From Muribaculaceae bacterium (lineage in GTDB: Bacteria; Bacteroidota; Bacteroidia; Bacteroidales; Muribaculaceae), in NCBI GenBank assembly GCA_021443235.1, contig JABUUJ010000014.1, positions 67,718-82,314 on the forward strand: a DNA stretch of 14,597 nt, in the 5' to 3' direction. Below, one piece after another: positions 1-8,532 of the stretch. Each line of letters opens with the position of its first letter. Within the stretch, counting starts at the first letter, position 1. The position numbers and the translations under genes are program-made. The notes under the pieces are model-generated. The model made no database searches, was not told where the DNA came from, and saw only the letters and a program-made list of their open reading frames with translations.

Positions 1-1
1 C

Positions 2-31
2 AAAGAGGCAACCCATCAAGGCCGCCTCTTT
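2..31. terminator. Intrinsic terminator-like hairpin downstream of alaS
   Basis: A perfect 8-bp inverted repeat, AAAGAGGC at 2-9 and GCCTCTTT at 24-31, encloses a 14-base loop. It begins 21 bases beyond the alaS stop. On the plus strand the stem runs into T-rich sequence (TTTTGCTATTATT), so it may also stop a gene arriving from the left of the window. On the minus strand the 3' arm itself ends in TTT, and the rest of any T-tract lies outside the window. I infer a bidirectional terminator. Confidence 0.6.
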
Positions 32-51
32 TGCTATTATTGCTTAATTTC

Positions 52-2664
52 TTATTGCAACATCTCTTTTAATTTTTCAAGTGCTTGAACAAGACCATCG
101 GCATTGCGTCCGCCAGCCTGTGCCATTGCAGGCTGACCACCGCCACCGCCTTGAATAAGTTTGGCAGCCTCTTTCACCATCTTGCCTGCATTGTAGCCCA
201 ATTTCACAAGGTCATCGCTCAAAACGACATTAAGTAATGGCTTGCCATCCTCTTGGGTGGCAGCAAGATAGGCTGTGCGCTCGCGACCTTCACCTCTAAT
301 GGCGGCACCCACACCGCGGGCAACCTCGCTCATGCGGAGGCCATCTAAGATAGCAACGCTAATGCCATTGATCTCTTCAGCCATATCAAGCACTTCCTTT
401 TTAACAGTCTGGATTTGCTGATTGAAGAAATCTTCGGTCTGCTTGCGCAACTGTGCATTCTCACTTATTGACTTCTCAATGGCAACAAGCACATCGGGAG
501 CGTTGTTATATAACTTGCTGATTTGGTCCATCATGTCGAGATAGTGGTTGAGCTGAACCTCTACTTCCTTACCAGTTATAGCCTCGATGCGGCGTATTCC
601 AGCAGCAACCGAGCCCTCGCTGGTAATCTTAATCATACCAATGTTGCCAGTGTTGCACACATGGGTGCCACCACACAATTCTACTGAGTCGCCATATTTG
701 ATAACGCGCACCTTGTCGCCATATTTCTCGCCGAAGAGCGCCATAGCGCCCATTTTGCGCGCATCGTCGATGTTCATGTCGCGATATTCCTCGCGGGCTG
801 TGGCTGTGCGCACCATGGCGTTGGCAACATATTCCACATCACGCAATTCCTCTTGTGTGACTTTCTTGAAGTGCGAGAAATCAAAACGCAGAGCATGAGG
901 GCTCACATACGAGCCCTTCTGCTCAACGTGGTTGCCAAGAACCTGGCGCAGAGCGGCATGGAGCAAGTGGGTGGCGGTGTGATTGCACTCGGTGGCCTTG
1001 CGCAACTCAACGTCAATGGCTGCGTGTACTGGAGCGGTCACATCGCTGGGCAGTTTCTTTGAGATGTGAACGGGCAAGTTATTCTCGCGCTTGGTGTTGG
1101 TAATCTCGATCACCTCATCGCCCACAGTGAGCGTGCCGTGGTCGCCCACCTGACCGCCCATCTCGGCATAGAACGGTGTCTTGTCCAGCACAATCTGGTA
1201 GAACTCGTTGTTTTTCTGCTTAACCTTGCGATAGCGCAAGATGTGGGTGTCGCATTCAGTGGTGTCATAGCCCACAAACTCAGTCACACCTTCGCGCAGC
1301 TCAACCCAGTCGGTTGCCTCAACAGCGGCAGCGTTGCGTGCGCGGTCTTTCTGCTTCTGCATTTCGGCCTTGAAGTCGTCCTCGTTCACGGTCATGCCGT
1401 GCTCTTTCAGGATAAGTTGGGTGAGGTCGAGGGGGAATCCGTAGGTGTCGTAGAGGACAAAAGCCTCTTTACCGTCGATTGTGTTCTTGCCAGCTTTCCT
1501 GCTGTCGCTTATTACCTTCTCAATGAGTTTAATACCGGTTTCAAGTGTGCGCAGGAATGAGTCCTCCTCCTCCTTGGTAACATGCTTGATGAGGTCGGCC
1601 TGAGCCTTGATTTCGGGATAGGCTTCGCCCATTGAGTCGATGAGGGTATCAATCATCTCATACATGAATGCCTCCTTGAGCCCAAGGAATGTGTAACCGT
1701 ATCGCACTGCACGACGCAAGATGCGGCGAATCACATATCCCGCCTTGGCATTGCTGGGGAGCTGACCGTCGGCAATCGAGAATGCGATGGTGCGCACATG
1801 GTCGCTGATGACGCGCATTGCAACATCAACATCGGCATTCTCTCCATATTTCTTGCCCGAGATTTCGCCAACTTTCTTGATAAGAGGCTGGAAAACATCA
1901 GTATCGTAGTTGCTCTTCACACCCTTGAGTGCCATACACAGGCGCTCAAAACCCATACCCGTGTCAATCACCTTGAAGGGCAGTGGCTCAAGTGAGCCGT
2001 CGGTCTTGCGGTTATATTGCATGAACACAAGGTTCCATATTTCAATTACTTGGGGGTTGTCTTTGTTGACCAGCTCGGCGCCCGAAATCTTTGCCTTCTC
2101 GTCCTCGCTGCGAAGGTCGATGTGAATCTCGGAGCAAGGACCGCAGGGACCGGTATCGCCCATTTCCCAGAAGTTGTCCTTGCGGCTGCCGTTGATGATA
2201 TGGCTTGCGGGCAGATGTTTTTCCCAGATGCCAGCTGCCTCATTGTCGCGTTCAAGTCCTTCGGGGGCATATCCTTCAAACACAGTAGCATACAGGTTCT
2301 TGGGATCAATCTTCATCACGTCAACGAGAAATTCCCATGCCATGTCGATTGCTTCATGCTTGAAGTAGTCGCCAAACGACCAGTTGCCCAGCATCTCAAA
2401 CATGGTGTGATGATAGGTGTCGTGGCCCACTTCCTCCAGGTCGTTGTGCTTGCCGCTCACGCGCAGGCACTTCTGCGAGTCGGCAACACGCCTCCACTGG
2501 GGCTCTTTGTTTCCAAGGATGATGTCCTTGAACTGGTTCATGCCAGCATTGGTGAACATCAGGGTGGGGTCGTCCTTAATTACCATGGGAGCCGATGGCA
2601 CGATGTGGTGTCCACGCTCCTCAAAGAATTTCTTGAAAGATTCGCGTATTTCTTTTGCAGTCAT
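52..2664 (-). CDS. alaS: Alanine--tRNA ligase (alanyl-tRNA synthetase)
   Basis: Class II aminoacyl-tRNA synthetase that charges tRNA-Ala in the cytoplasm and hydrolyses mischarged Ser/Gly-tRNA-Ala. At 870 residues it is complete and of the usual length (E. coli 876). The N-terminal catalytic core includes FTNAGMNQFK (37-46) and the motif-2 region around RVSGKHNDLEEVG (68-80). The editing domain has all zinc-site residues: HTATH (562-566), Cys664 in CGGTH, and His668. A coiled stretch near 725-765 leads to the DHHA1-type C-terminal domain with the glycine-rich GGGGGQ (839-844). The ATG at 2664 matches the family N-terminus (AKEIRESFKKFFEERGH). It lies downstream of the metH-metF operon but has its own promoter and a leader of about 70 bases. 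Nothing in the sequence suggests damage. Confidence 0.98.
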   Translation of the reverse strand: MTAKEIRESFKKFFEERGHHIVPSAPMVIKDDPTLMFTNAGMNQFKDIILGNKEPQWRRVADSQKCLRVSGKHNDLEEVGHDTYHHTMFEMLGNWSFGDYFKHEAIDMAWEFLVDVMKIDPKNLYATVFEGYAPEGLERDNEAAGIWEKHLPASHIINGSRKDNFWEMGDTGPCGPCSEIHIDLRSEDEKAKISGAELVNKDNPQVIEIWNLVFMQYNRKTDGSLEPLPFKVIDTGMGFERLCMALKGVKSNYDTDVFQPLIKKVGEISGKKYGENADVDVAMRVISDHVRTIAFSIADGQLPSNAKAGYVIRRILRRAVRYGYTFLGLKEAFMYEMIDTLIDSMGEAYPEIKAQADLIKHVTKEEEDSFLRTLETGIKLIEKVISDSRKAGKNTIDGKEAFVLYDTYGFPLDLTQLILKEHGMTVNEDDFKAEMQKQKDRARNAAAVEATDWVELREGVTEFVGYDTTECDTHILRYRKVKQKNNEFYQIVLDKTPFYAEMGGQVGDHGTLTVGDEVIEITNTKRENNLPVHISKKLPSDVTAPVHAAIDVELRKATECNHTATHLLHAALRQVLGNHVEQKGSYVSPHALRFDFSHFKKVTQEELRDVEYVANAMVRTATAREEYRDMNIDDARKMGAMALFGEKYGDKVRVIKYGDSVELCGGTHVCNTGNIGMIKITSEGSVAAGIRRIEAITGKEVEVQLNHYLDMMDQISKLYNNAPDVLVAIEKSISENAQLRKQTEDFFNQQIQTVKKEVLDMAEEINGISVAILDGLRMSEVARGVGAAIRGEGRERTAYLAATQEDGKPLLNVVLSDDLVKLGYNAGKMVKEAAKLIQGGGGGQPAMAQAGGRNADGLVQALEKLKEMLQ

Positions 2665-2712
2665 CTTATATTGTTTTTGATTTTATTTGTCTTAATCAAG
2701 GCATTTCAAGTT

Positions 2713-2727
2713 TTTGCCAAAGGCAAA
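2713..2727 (-). promoter_or_regulatory. Inverted repeat in the alaS 5' leader
   Basis: TTTGCC (2713-2718), a 3-base spacer and GGCAAA (2722-2727) form a perfect 6-bp palindrome just downstream of the predicted alaS transcription start. No T-run follows on the minus strand, so it is not a terminator. E. coli AlaRS is known to repress its own gene by binding a palindrome around the start site. A similar role here is only a guess; it could be a plain leader hairpin. Confidence 0.3.
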
Positions 2728-2742
2728 GCCCGAAATAACGTG

Positions 2743-2773
2743 CAAATTTAATGGATAAATTTGGCTTGTGCAA
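2743..2773 (-). promoter_or_regulatory. Bacteroidota-type promoter for alaS
   Basis: Read on the minus strand, a -7 box TAAATTTG (2750-2743) matches TAnnTTTG exactly. A TTG at 2773-2771 lies 20 bases upstream in the -33 position. The predicted start is about 4-6 bases past the box, giving a leader of about 73 bases. The promoter lies in the 129-base gap after metF, so alaS can be transcribed independently of the met operon. Confidence 0.65.
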
Positions 2774-2793
2774 TAGCACAAAACAAAAAAATG

Positions 2794-3747
2794 TTATAGC
2801 ACCGCCTTGACGATGCGACGCACGTTGTCGGCTCGTCCCATCGTGTAGAAATGCAACGCCGGAACGTCGTGCTCGAGCAAGTCGAGGCATTGTGCAATGC
2901 ACCACTCTATGCCCACCTCATACTGGGCATCCTTGCTATCATGACGCATTAATTCGGTCACAAGTTCATTGGGGATGTCAAGATGAAACGCTTGAGGAAT
3001 AGTTTGTAGTTGTTTAGCTGTCGAGAGAGGTTTCAAACCGGGGATAATGGGCACTGTGATGCCAGCCTCACGGCAACGGTTGCTGAAATCGTAGAACTTC
3101 TGATTGTCAAAAAACATTTGCGACACCACATAGTGCGCTCCAGCATCGACTTTGCGTTTGAGGTGCATGATGTCGCTCTCCAAGTTGGGAGCCTCGTAGT
3201 GTTTCTCGGGATATCCGGCGACACCCACGCAGAAATCGGTGCTCACGCCACTGATGCGTGGATCAAGGTACTCACCGTTGTTCAAGCGCGAAATCATCGA
3301 CACCAGTTCGTTTGAATGCATGAAACCATCGGGGTCGGGTATAAATCGCTTCTGGCCTGGCTCGGCATCGCCACGCAATGCCACCACATTGTTTATGCCC
3401 ATAAAGTGCAAGTCGAGTAACTCGCTCTCAATCTTTGCCATAGACGCTCCACCACATATAACGTGGGGCACAATATCGACATCAAAGCGTTGCATGATTG
3501 TCGCCACAATGGCGAGTGTGCTTGGGCGTTTTGAAAGCGTAAGCTTGTTGAACGTGCCGTTGTCGTTGGGGATATACTGCACCTCATCGCGATGACAAGT
3601 CACGTTGATAAAAGCAGGGTTAAGGTCGATGAGAGGCTCAATCGACTTGTAGAGCACATTGACGTCGCTGCCTTTTAGAGGCGGCACGAGTTCGAAACTG
3701 GCAAATGCTGATTGTGAGTTATTTAACTTGTCAATTACCTTGGTCAT
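2794..3747 (-). CDS. metF: 5,10-methylenetetrahydrofolate reductase
   Basis: FAD-dependent cytoplasmic enzyme that reduces 5,10-methylene-THF to 5-methyl-THF, the methyl donor for methionine synthase. The 317-residue protein is full length and shows the family signatures: the N-terminal FASFELVPP with Glu19, the counterpart of the catalytic E. coli Glu28; VTCHRDE (49-55); VALRGD (122-127), including a flavin-contacting Asp; VGVAGYPEKH (174-183); VSQMFFD (208-214); and IIPGLKPLS (234-242). Its ATG overlaps the metH stop in an ATGA arrangement, so it is probably translated by ribosomes finishing metH. That places the enzyme making methyl-THF in one operon with the enzyme consuming it. No separate promoter or hairpin is visible between the genes. 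Confidence 0.97.
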   Translation of the reverse strand: MTKVIDKLNNSQSAFASFELVPPLKGSDVNVLYKSIEPLIDLNPAFINVTCHRDEVQYIPNDNGTFNKLTLSKRPSTLAIVATIMQRFDVDIVPHVICGGASMAKIESELLDLHFMGINNVVALRGDAEPGQKRFIPDPDGFMHSNELVSMISRLNNGEYLDPRISGVSTDFCVGVAGYPEKHYEAPNLESDIMHLKRKVDAGAHYVVSQMFFDNQKFYDFSNRCREAGITVPIIPGLKPLSTAKQLQTIPQAFHLDIPNELVTELMRHDSKDAQYEVGIEWCIAQCLDLLEHDVPALHFYTMGRADNVRRIVKAVL

Positions 3748-6700
3748 AGTAACGCTTTTTTAATCCTTGTTTCGTAATCTTGTTCTTGCTCGCTGTCAAT
3801 GCCTTGAACAGCGAAATAACGTGCCTTGGGGTGGGCAATGAGCATGCCGCACACACTGGTAGAGGGCACAATTTGATAGCTCTTGGTGAGTTTGATGCCA
3901 AGTCGTTGCTCGGCATCCAATTTCTTGAGCACTATCGCTTTGAGTCGATGATCGGGGCATGTGGCATATCCAAATGCCGGACGTATTGATGTCGCTCCCC
4001 TGAACGCTTTCTGCTCAATCCAGCATGCTGCTGCTTCGGCAAGGCGGGCCGCCAGCGCATGAAGCATCAAATGCTCGTAGGACTTCTCGTCGTTGTCGTC
4101 GTGCAATTTTGCTGAAATCACAAACAAACCTACCGTACCTGCAGCGTTTGCATAGTCGGCAAGACACATAAATGGTGCACACTGGCTGCGATGCATAGGC
4201 AGGACTGTGTCGCTGTCAATCACAATGTCGTTTCCTTGACTTGATGCAGGGTAGAACTGTGTAGCTGACACTAATTCAATCAAGCTATTATCTTGTGCAT
4301 GCTCAAGCATTGCTTTAGCTTCGCTGAGAGTCTTTTGAGCCTCGGGGTTAGCAATAATCGCTTCAAGTGACTCGCCCCTAAATCCCCAGAAAGCAAGCAG
4401 CATGCGCCAGTCGATGAGCGCCTTCACGTCGGAAATACTGGGCGAGATATCATGGTCGATGTTTATCGCATCGCACGGCTCAAATATAGGTTTTTTCTCG
4501 TTTGCTTGCGCATAGGTGACGGCCTCGGGCGATTGCTTGGCATTGTAGGCGTCGACAATGGCCTGTTGCTGCTGTCGGTTTCGAGCAAGTGCTGCATCCA
4601 TATCGCTTGCTATCTCTTTGGCAATCAACGCACAGTGCGATGCGTCGCGACTATAAAACACGCCACCACTATATAGTGGAGCGAGTTTGACTGCTGTGTG
4701 AACAGCCGATGTGGTCGCGCCGCCCACCTCGATGGGAACACGCAGGCCTTCCTGCTCAAAGAGTCGGCACAAGCCCTCCATCTCATTGAGTGACGGCGTA
4801 ATTAGTCCGCTCACGCACACCATTAGCGGATGCACGCGCTTAGTCGCCTCAAGAATGCGGTGATTGTCGACCATCACACCCAAGTCTATCACATCAAAAT
4901 TGTTGCACGACAAGATAATAGATACAATATTTTTGCCTATGTCGTGCACGTCGCCTTTCACCGTAGCCACTACCACAGTGTTGCGATAGGCCGATGATGC
5001 GCTGCTATTAAACTTGGATAACACAGGTTGTAAGATGTCGACTGCCTTGCGCATAACACGAGCCGACTTAACCACCTGTGGTAGAAATAGTTTGCCTTGT
5101 CCAAAGAGGTCGCCCACTTGCTTCATGCCATCCATAAGCGGCCCTTCAATCACAGCTACAGGATTGCCGCCGTTTTCACCAAGCGATGCTGTGAGCATCT
5201 CGTCAAGCCCATCGGTGCGTCCAGCAACAAGTGCCTTTTCTATTTGTTGGCTAACCGAACGTTTCACAGTCTCTATAGCATTATCACTGTGAGCATTAGG
5301 CGTGGCAGTAGCCAGTTGTGCCGCAATTTCAATTAAGTCTTGGGTTGCAGTTTCGGTGCGGTTGAAAATAAGGTTCTCAACGGCAGTCAGCAATTGTGGT
5401 TCTATATCCTGATAGGGGAGAATCATGAGTGGGTTCATGATAGCCATGTCAAGACCAGCATTTATAGCGTGATAGAGAAAAACAGTGTGCATGGCCTTGC
5501 GCAGAGGGCTATTGCCGCGGAAGGCAAATGACAAATTAGACAGTCCTCCGCTGGTTTTTGCCCCAGGCAAATGCGTCTTTATCCACTCCACCGCCTTGAT
5601 ATAGTCGGCGCCATAAAGTGCGTGCTCAGCAATTCCTGTGCCTATCGACAAGATATTAGGGTCAAAGATAATGTCCTCACAAGGGAAGCCGATGGCAATC
5701 AACAGTTTGTAGGCGCGCTCACATATTTCTATCTTACGCTCAAAGGTGGTTGCCTGGCCTTTCTCATCAAACGCCATAACAATTACAGCCGCTCCCAGTC
5801 GACGCAGTTCGCGGGCTTTCTCCACAAACTTTTCCTCTCCGTCTTTCAGACTGATAGAGTTTACAATACACTTGCCCGGGGCGTTTTTCAGCGCCACCAC
5901 GATGGTTTCCCACGACGACGAGTCAATCACCATCGCTGCACGCGCCACTGCTGGCTCGCCAGCAATATACCGCACAAATGTGCGCATCTCGGCTACCGAG
6001 TCGAGCATCGCATCGTCCATATTGATGTCGATGACGGTGCTGCCATTTTCGATTTGCGACTGAGCAATACCAAGTGCGGCCTCGTAGTTGTGTTCGGCGA
6101 TGAGGGTGGCAAACTTCTTAGAACCAGCCACATTGGTGCGTTCGCCTATATTAGTGAAATTGGACGTAGCACGGTCAATCACGGCATTCTCAAGGCCCGA
6201 AACAACAAGTCGGTGCTCGTCGACGGGAATCTGACGTGGCTTAATGCCCTTCAGGGCCTGAGCAACAGCGCTGATATGCTTGGGGGTAGTGCCGCAGCAG
6301 CCACCGGCAATGTTGAGCAGGCCGTCGCGCGCTGCCTGTGCAAGGGCATGCGCCATCGCCTCAGGAGAGTCGCAATAGTTGCCCATCTCATCGGGCAGCC
6401 CTGCATTGGGATGAATGGATATGTTGGTTGGCAGGAATTTAGCAATAGACGACAACGCAGCAAGCATGTCGTTGACGCCAAACGAGCAATTGAAACCGAA
6501 CGAAACGATAGGGTAGTGCTTTATGCTTGTGAAGAACGCATCGGCGCTTTGCCCCGTGAGAATGTGCCCTTGTTTGTCATTGATGGTAATAGACACCATG
6601 ACGGGCATCACTGTGCCTCGCTCTTCGTTTATGTGTTGGATGGCATAGAGCGCAGCCTTGGTGTTGAGTGTATCGTAGCATGTCTCGAGCAGAAGTAGGT

Positions 6701-7199
6701 CAACGCCGCCCTTAATGAGCGCACGCGCCTGAACCTCATAGGCTTGCGACAATGTGTCGAAGTCAATGGCTCGCGCCGCTGGGTCGCTCACATCGTGCGA
6801 CATCGTGAGCGATTTGCCCGTAGGGCCCATGCTGCCTGCCACCCACACCTTTCGGCTAGTGCATGCATCGGCGGCCTTGCGGGCCAACCGTGCGCCGGCA
6901 AGGTTCATTTGCTCAACATATTCGGCAAGAAGGTAGTCTTCTTGAGAAATTGCGTTAGATGAGAATGTATTTGTTTTGATAATGTCGGCACCAGCATCTA
7001 TATATTCCTGATGAATAGACCTAACAACCTGTGGCGCAGTAAGGTTTAGCACATCGTTGTTGCCTTTTAAGTCAACGGTGTGGCTCGCCAACAATGCGCC
7101 TCTAAACGCCGATTCGTCAAGATTCTTTGACTGAATCATCGTTCCAGTGGCACCGTCAAGTATTAAAATGCGCTCTTTTAATGATTCTAATATTGTCAT
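3744..7199 (-). CDS. metH: Cobalamin-dependent methionine synthase
   Basis: Transfers the methyl group of 5-methyl-THF to homocysteine through cob(I)alamin. All four modules are visible in 1151 residues. The homocysteine domain (about 1-320) has zinc ligands Cys238 and Cys301-Cys302 in GGCCGTTP. The pterin domain (about 345-600) starts FTNIGERTNVAGSKKF. The cobalamin cap and B12-binding Rossmann domain (about 640-880) has D750-x-H752-x-x-G755, where the His is the lower axial cobalt ligand. The activation domain (about 905-1151) has Asp930 in IDW and RPAFGY (1073-1078), matching the E. coli AdoMet-contacting Asp946 and Arg1134-xxx-Gly-Tyr. The activation domain is compact: a segment present in E. 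coli before RPAPGY and the C-terminal tail are missing. ATGA overlaps join it to the genes on both sides. I saw no cobalamin riboswitch upstream of the operon. Confidence 0.97.
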   Translation of the reverse strand: MTILESLKERILILDGATGTMIQSKNLDESAFRGALLASHTVDLKGNNDVLNLTAPQVVRSIHQEYIDAGADIIKTNTFSSNAISQEDYLLAEYVEQMNLAGARLARKAADACTSRKVWVAGSMGPTGKSLTMSHDVSDPAARAIDFDTLSQAYEVQARALIKGGVDLLLLETCYDTLNTKAALYAIQHINEERGTVMPVMVSITINDKQGHILTGQSADAFFTSIKHYPIVSFGFNCSFGVNDMLAALSSIAKFLPTNISIHPNAGLPDEMGNYCDSPEAMAHALAQAARDGLLNIAGGCCGTTPKHISAVAQALKGIKPRQIPVDEHRLVVSGLENAVIDRATSNFTNIGERTNVAGSKKFATLIAEHNYEAALGIAQSQIENGSTVIDINMDDAMLDSVAEMRTFVRYIAGEPAVARAAMVIDSSSWETIVVALKNAPGKCIVNSISLKDGEEKFVEKARELRRLGAAVIVMAFDEKGQATTFERKIEICERAYKLLIAIGFPCEDIIFDPNILSIGTGIAEHALYGADYIKAVEWIKTHLPGAKTSGGLSNLSFAFRGNSPLRKAMHTVFLYHAINAGLDMAIMNPLMILPYQDIEPQLLTAVENLIFNRTETATQDLIEIAAQLATATPNAHSDNAIETVKRSVSQQIEKALVAGRTDGLDEMLTASLGENGGNPVAVIEGPLMDGMKQVGDLFGQGKLFLPQVVKSARVMRKAVDILQPVLSKFNSSASSAYRNTVVVATVKGDVHDIGKNIVSIILSCNNFDVIDLGVMVDNHRILEATKRVHPLMVCVSGLITPSLNEMEGLCRLFEQEGLRVPIEVGGATTSAVHTAVKLAPLYSGGVFYSRDASHCALIAKEIASDMDAALARNRQQQQAIVDAYNAKQSPEAVTYAQANEKKPIFEPCDAINIDHDISPSISDVKALIDWRMLLAFWGFRGESLEAIIANPEAQKTLSEAKAMLEHAQDNSLIELVSATQFYPASSQGNDIVIDSDTVLPMHRSQCAPFMCLADYANAAGTVGLFVISAKLHDDNDEKSYEHLMLHALAARLAEAAACWIEQKAFRGATSIRPAFGYATCPDHRLKAIVLKKLDAEQRLGIKLTKSYQIVPSTSVCGMLIAHPKARYFAVQGIDSEQEQDYETRIKKALL

Positions 7200-8395
7200 T
7201 TTATAAATAGTTGGTCAAGCAATAACTTGCAATGTCCAGGGATAATAATATGGTGGTTGCCTATCGGATTGGTTAGGAAATACTTGGTCGCATCCTTGTC
7301 GGCGAGTTTGATAACTTGCTGGGTGCGACACAGGTTAGGCTCTGATTGAGACCTTAATAAAGTGCCTTCCGCGGCAAAATGCCTTGCACCGTTACCGGCA
7401 AGCTTGAAAATAGTGATGGGGCCGGGTTGCATATATCCGCATATCGCAACGCCTATTCCCGACTCAAAATGTGTGTCAAGCTCATAACGCTCAAGCATGT
7501 TGAACGGGATTGTGCAGTGAGCCACAAGCATTTCACCGGTCTCGGGGTTTATGCGTGCCGGGTTTGCCTGAAAACCAGCAACTCCCGTAAGTGCTTGTGA
7601 CACCGCCATCGACAGCATGGCAGGAATGTCGCCTTCACAGGTCGCGACAATGCCTTGAGCGTTAAACTTGGCAAGCGCTATGCATCCAGTATTGTGAATC
7701 GTCGAAAGCAAGTCAAAGCACCTAATAGTAAAACCATTAAGGCTATATTTCTCAACAATCACTTTAAGTGCCTCATAGAGTCTTTCGGCCCCCACAAGGT
7801 TGATTTTTATAATGTCGTTGGGAGCTTTTCCCATCAAGTCAATGCAAGCGGGGGCGGGTGTGGCATCATAGGTTGCAAGCAACTCGTCCATGCCGATGTC
7901 GACGAGGGTAATTCCCATCACATCTTTAACGGTAGCATAGTCAACACCGCTCGAAATCAGCCAGTCCGACGGTTTTCCCACAACGCCCAGACGCATGCCA
8001 TTGAGGCGCTTTCTTGCTGCGCCCACTTGCGCGAGTTCGGCAATGCGCTGGTTGATATAGTCGCTATCACCATGCAGTATTTCTCCGTTTATATTGTTGT
8101 TTCTCAGGTAAGAAAGTATTTCCATTGAGGCCGCAAGCGAGTTGCTCTGTCCCGATGTGAGCAGGTATATTGTGTTTGGCACTTGTACAAGTCCATTAAG
8201 CATAGCTTTGAAAAGCCCTTCGGCGCCGCCAGTGCGCACATAAATAAGGTCTAAATCGTGCGAGCCATACTCGGCAAAATCGTTGCCTTTAAACGTGAAG
8301 TCGCAAGAGATTGTCGACAGAAACTCGCTGGTAGCTTTATCCACCGACTGCTTGTCGTGCAGTGACGAAGTGAGCGTGTAAATGCAAATATCCAT
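7196..8395 (-). CDS. L-fucose/L-arabinose isomerase-like protein coupled to metH
   Basis: The 399-residue protein resembles the FucI/AraA sugar-isomerase superfamily (metal-dependent aldose-ketose isomerases), in a form much shorter than E. coli FucI (591). An N-terminal Rossmann-like half contains LDLIYVRTGGAEG (48-60) and MRLGVVGKPSDWL (134-146). The C-terminal half holds the probable active site: Glu254 in ATCEGD, the FQANPARIN segment (275-283), AHCTIPF (292-298) and NHHIIIPGH (380-388), resembling E. coli FucI ENDSLNG, FADVRTYW and NHGVLTIGH. At the position of FucI Asp361, a metal ligand, my by-eye alignment places Asn278. It is the first gene of a three-gene operon, overlapping metH by ATGA, which suggests a link to methionine or one-carbon metabolism rather than sugar catabolism. 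No sugar kinase, aldolase or transporter is nearby. The substrate is unknown. Superfamily membership is fairly sure; function is not. Confidence 0.75.
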   Translation of the reverse strand: MDICIYTLTSSLHDKQSVDKATSEFLSTISCDFTFKGNDFAEYGSHDLDLIYVRTGGAEGLFKAMLNGLVQVPNTIYLLTSGQSNSLAASMEILSYLRNNNINGEILHGDSDYINQRIAELAQVGAARKRLNGMRLGVVGKPSDWLISSGVDYATVKDVMGITLVDIGMDELLATYDATPAPACIDLMGKAPNDIIKINLVGAERLYEALKVIVEKYSLNGFTIRCFDLLSTIHNTGCIALAKFNAQGIVATCEGDIPAMLSMAVSQALTGVAGFQANPARINPETGEMLVAHCTIPFNMLERYELDTHFESGIGVAICGYMQPGPITIFKLAGNGARHFAAEGTLLRSQSEPNLCRTQQVIKLADKDATKYFLTNPIGNHHIIIPGHCKLLLDQLFIK

Positions 8396-8425
8396 GATTT
8401 CAATGTTTTTTGCTAAAATAATTTA

Positions 8426-8433
8426 CAAAGTTA
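8426..8433 (-). promoter_or_regulatory. Probable -7 box for the isomerase-metH-metF operon
   Basis: On the minus strand TAACTTTG (8433-8426) matches TAnnTTTG exactly and would give a leader of about 25 bases before the ATG at 8395. At the expected -33 position I see no TTTG or TTG, so the promoter may be weak or activator-dependent. The leader is too short for a SAM or cobalamin riboswitch. Confidence 0.5.
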
Positions 8434-8486
8434 GTCATTTTGGGCGTTATAAGTCCTATATTTTAGTAAAAAAGTAATTTATTCAT

Positions 8487-8517
8487 TTTGAATTGCGGTT
8501 GTTTTGCAGTAATTTTG
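8487..8517 (+). promoter_or_regulatory. Bacteroidota-type promoter for ftsY-rimO
   Basis: TTTG at 8487-8490, a 19-base spacer and TAATTTTG at 8510-8517 match both consensus elements at standard spacing. The predicted start is about 8521-8523, so the leader before the ATG at 8533 is only about 10 bases. It also argues against translation starting at the upstream in-frame TTG at 8488, which lies inside the -33 box. Confidence 0.8.
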
Positions 8518-8532
8518 CAAAAAAAATGTACA

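Noticed and set aside
2017..2751. A 244-codon open frame on the plus strand, opposite the 5' end of alaS
   Set aside because: It lies antiparallel to the conserved catalytic domain of alaS, has no family features, and its end runs through the alaS promoter.
2766..2781. Hairpin TTGTGC/GCACAA after metF as an operon terminator
   Set aside because: The stem is only 6 bp and is not followed by a T-run on either strand; it overlaps the alaS -33 element instead.
5571..6698. A 375-codon open frame on the plus strand, opposite metH
   Set aside because: The opposite strand encodes a fully conserved MetH across this whole stretch. The antisense translation is rich in Cys/Arg/His with no recognisable domain, and no promoter precedes it.
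8488..8532. N-terminal extension of ftsY from a TTG codon
   Set aside because: The 15 extra codons contain both promoter elements, so they would not be in the mRNA, and they do not match the family N-terminus.
8396..8532. A cobalamin or SAM riboswitch upstream of the metH operon
   Set aside because: The whole intergenic region is 137 bases and the predicted leader is about 25 bases. No B12-box or SAM-aptamer pattern is visible.
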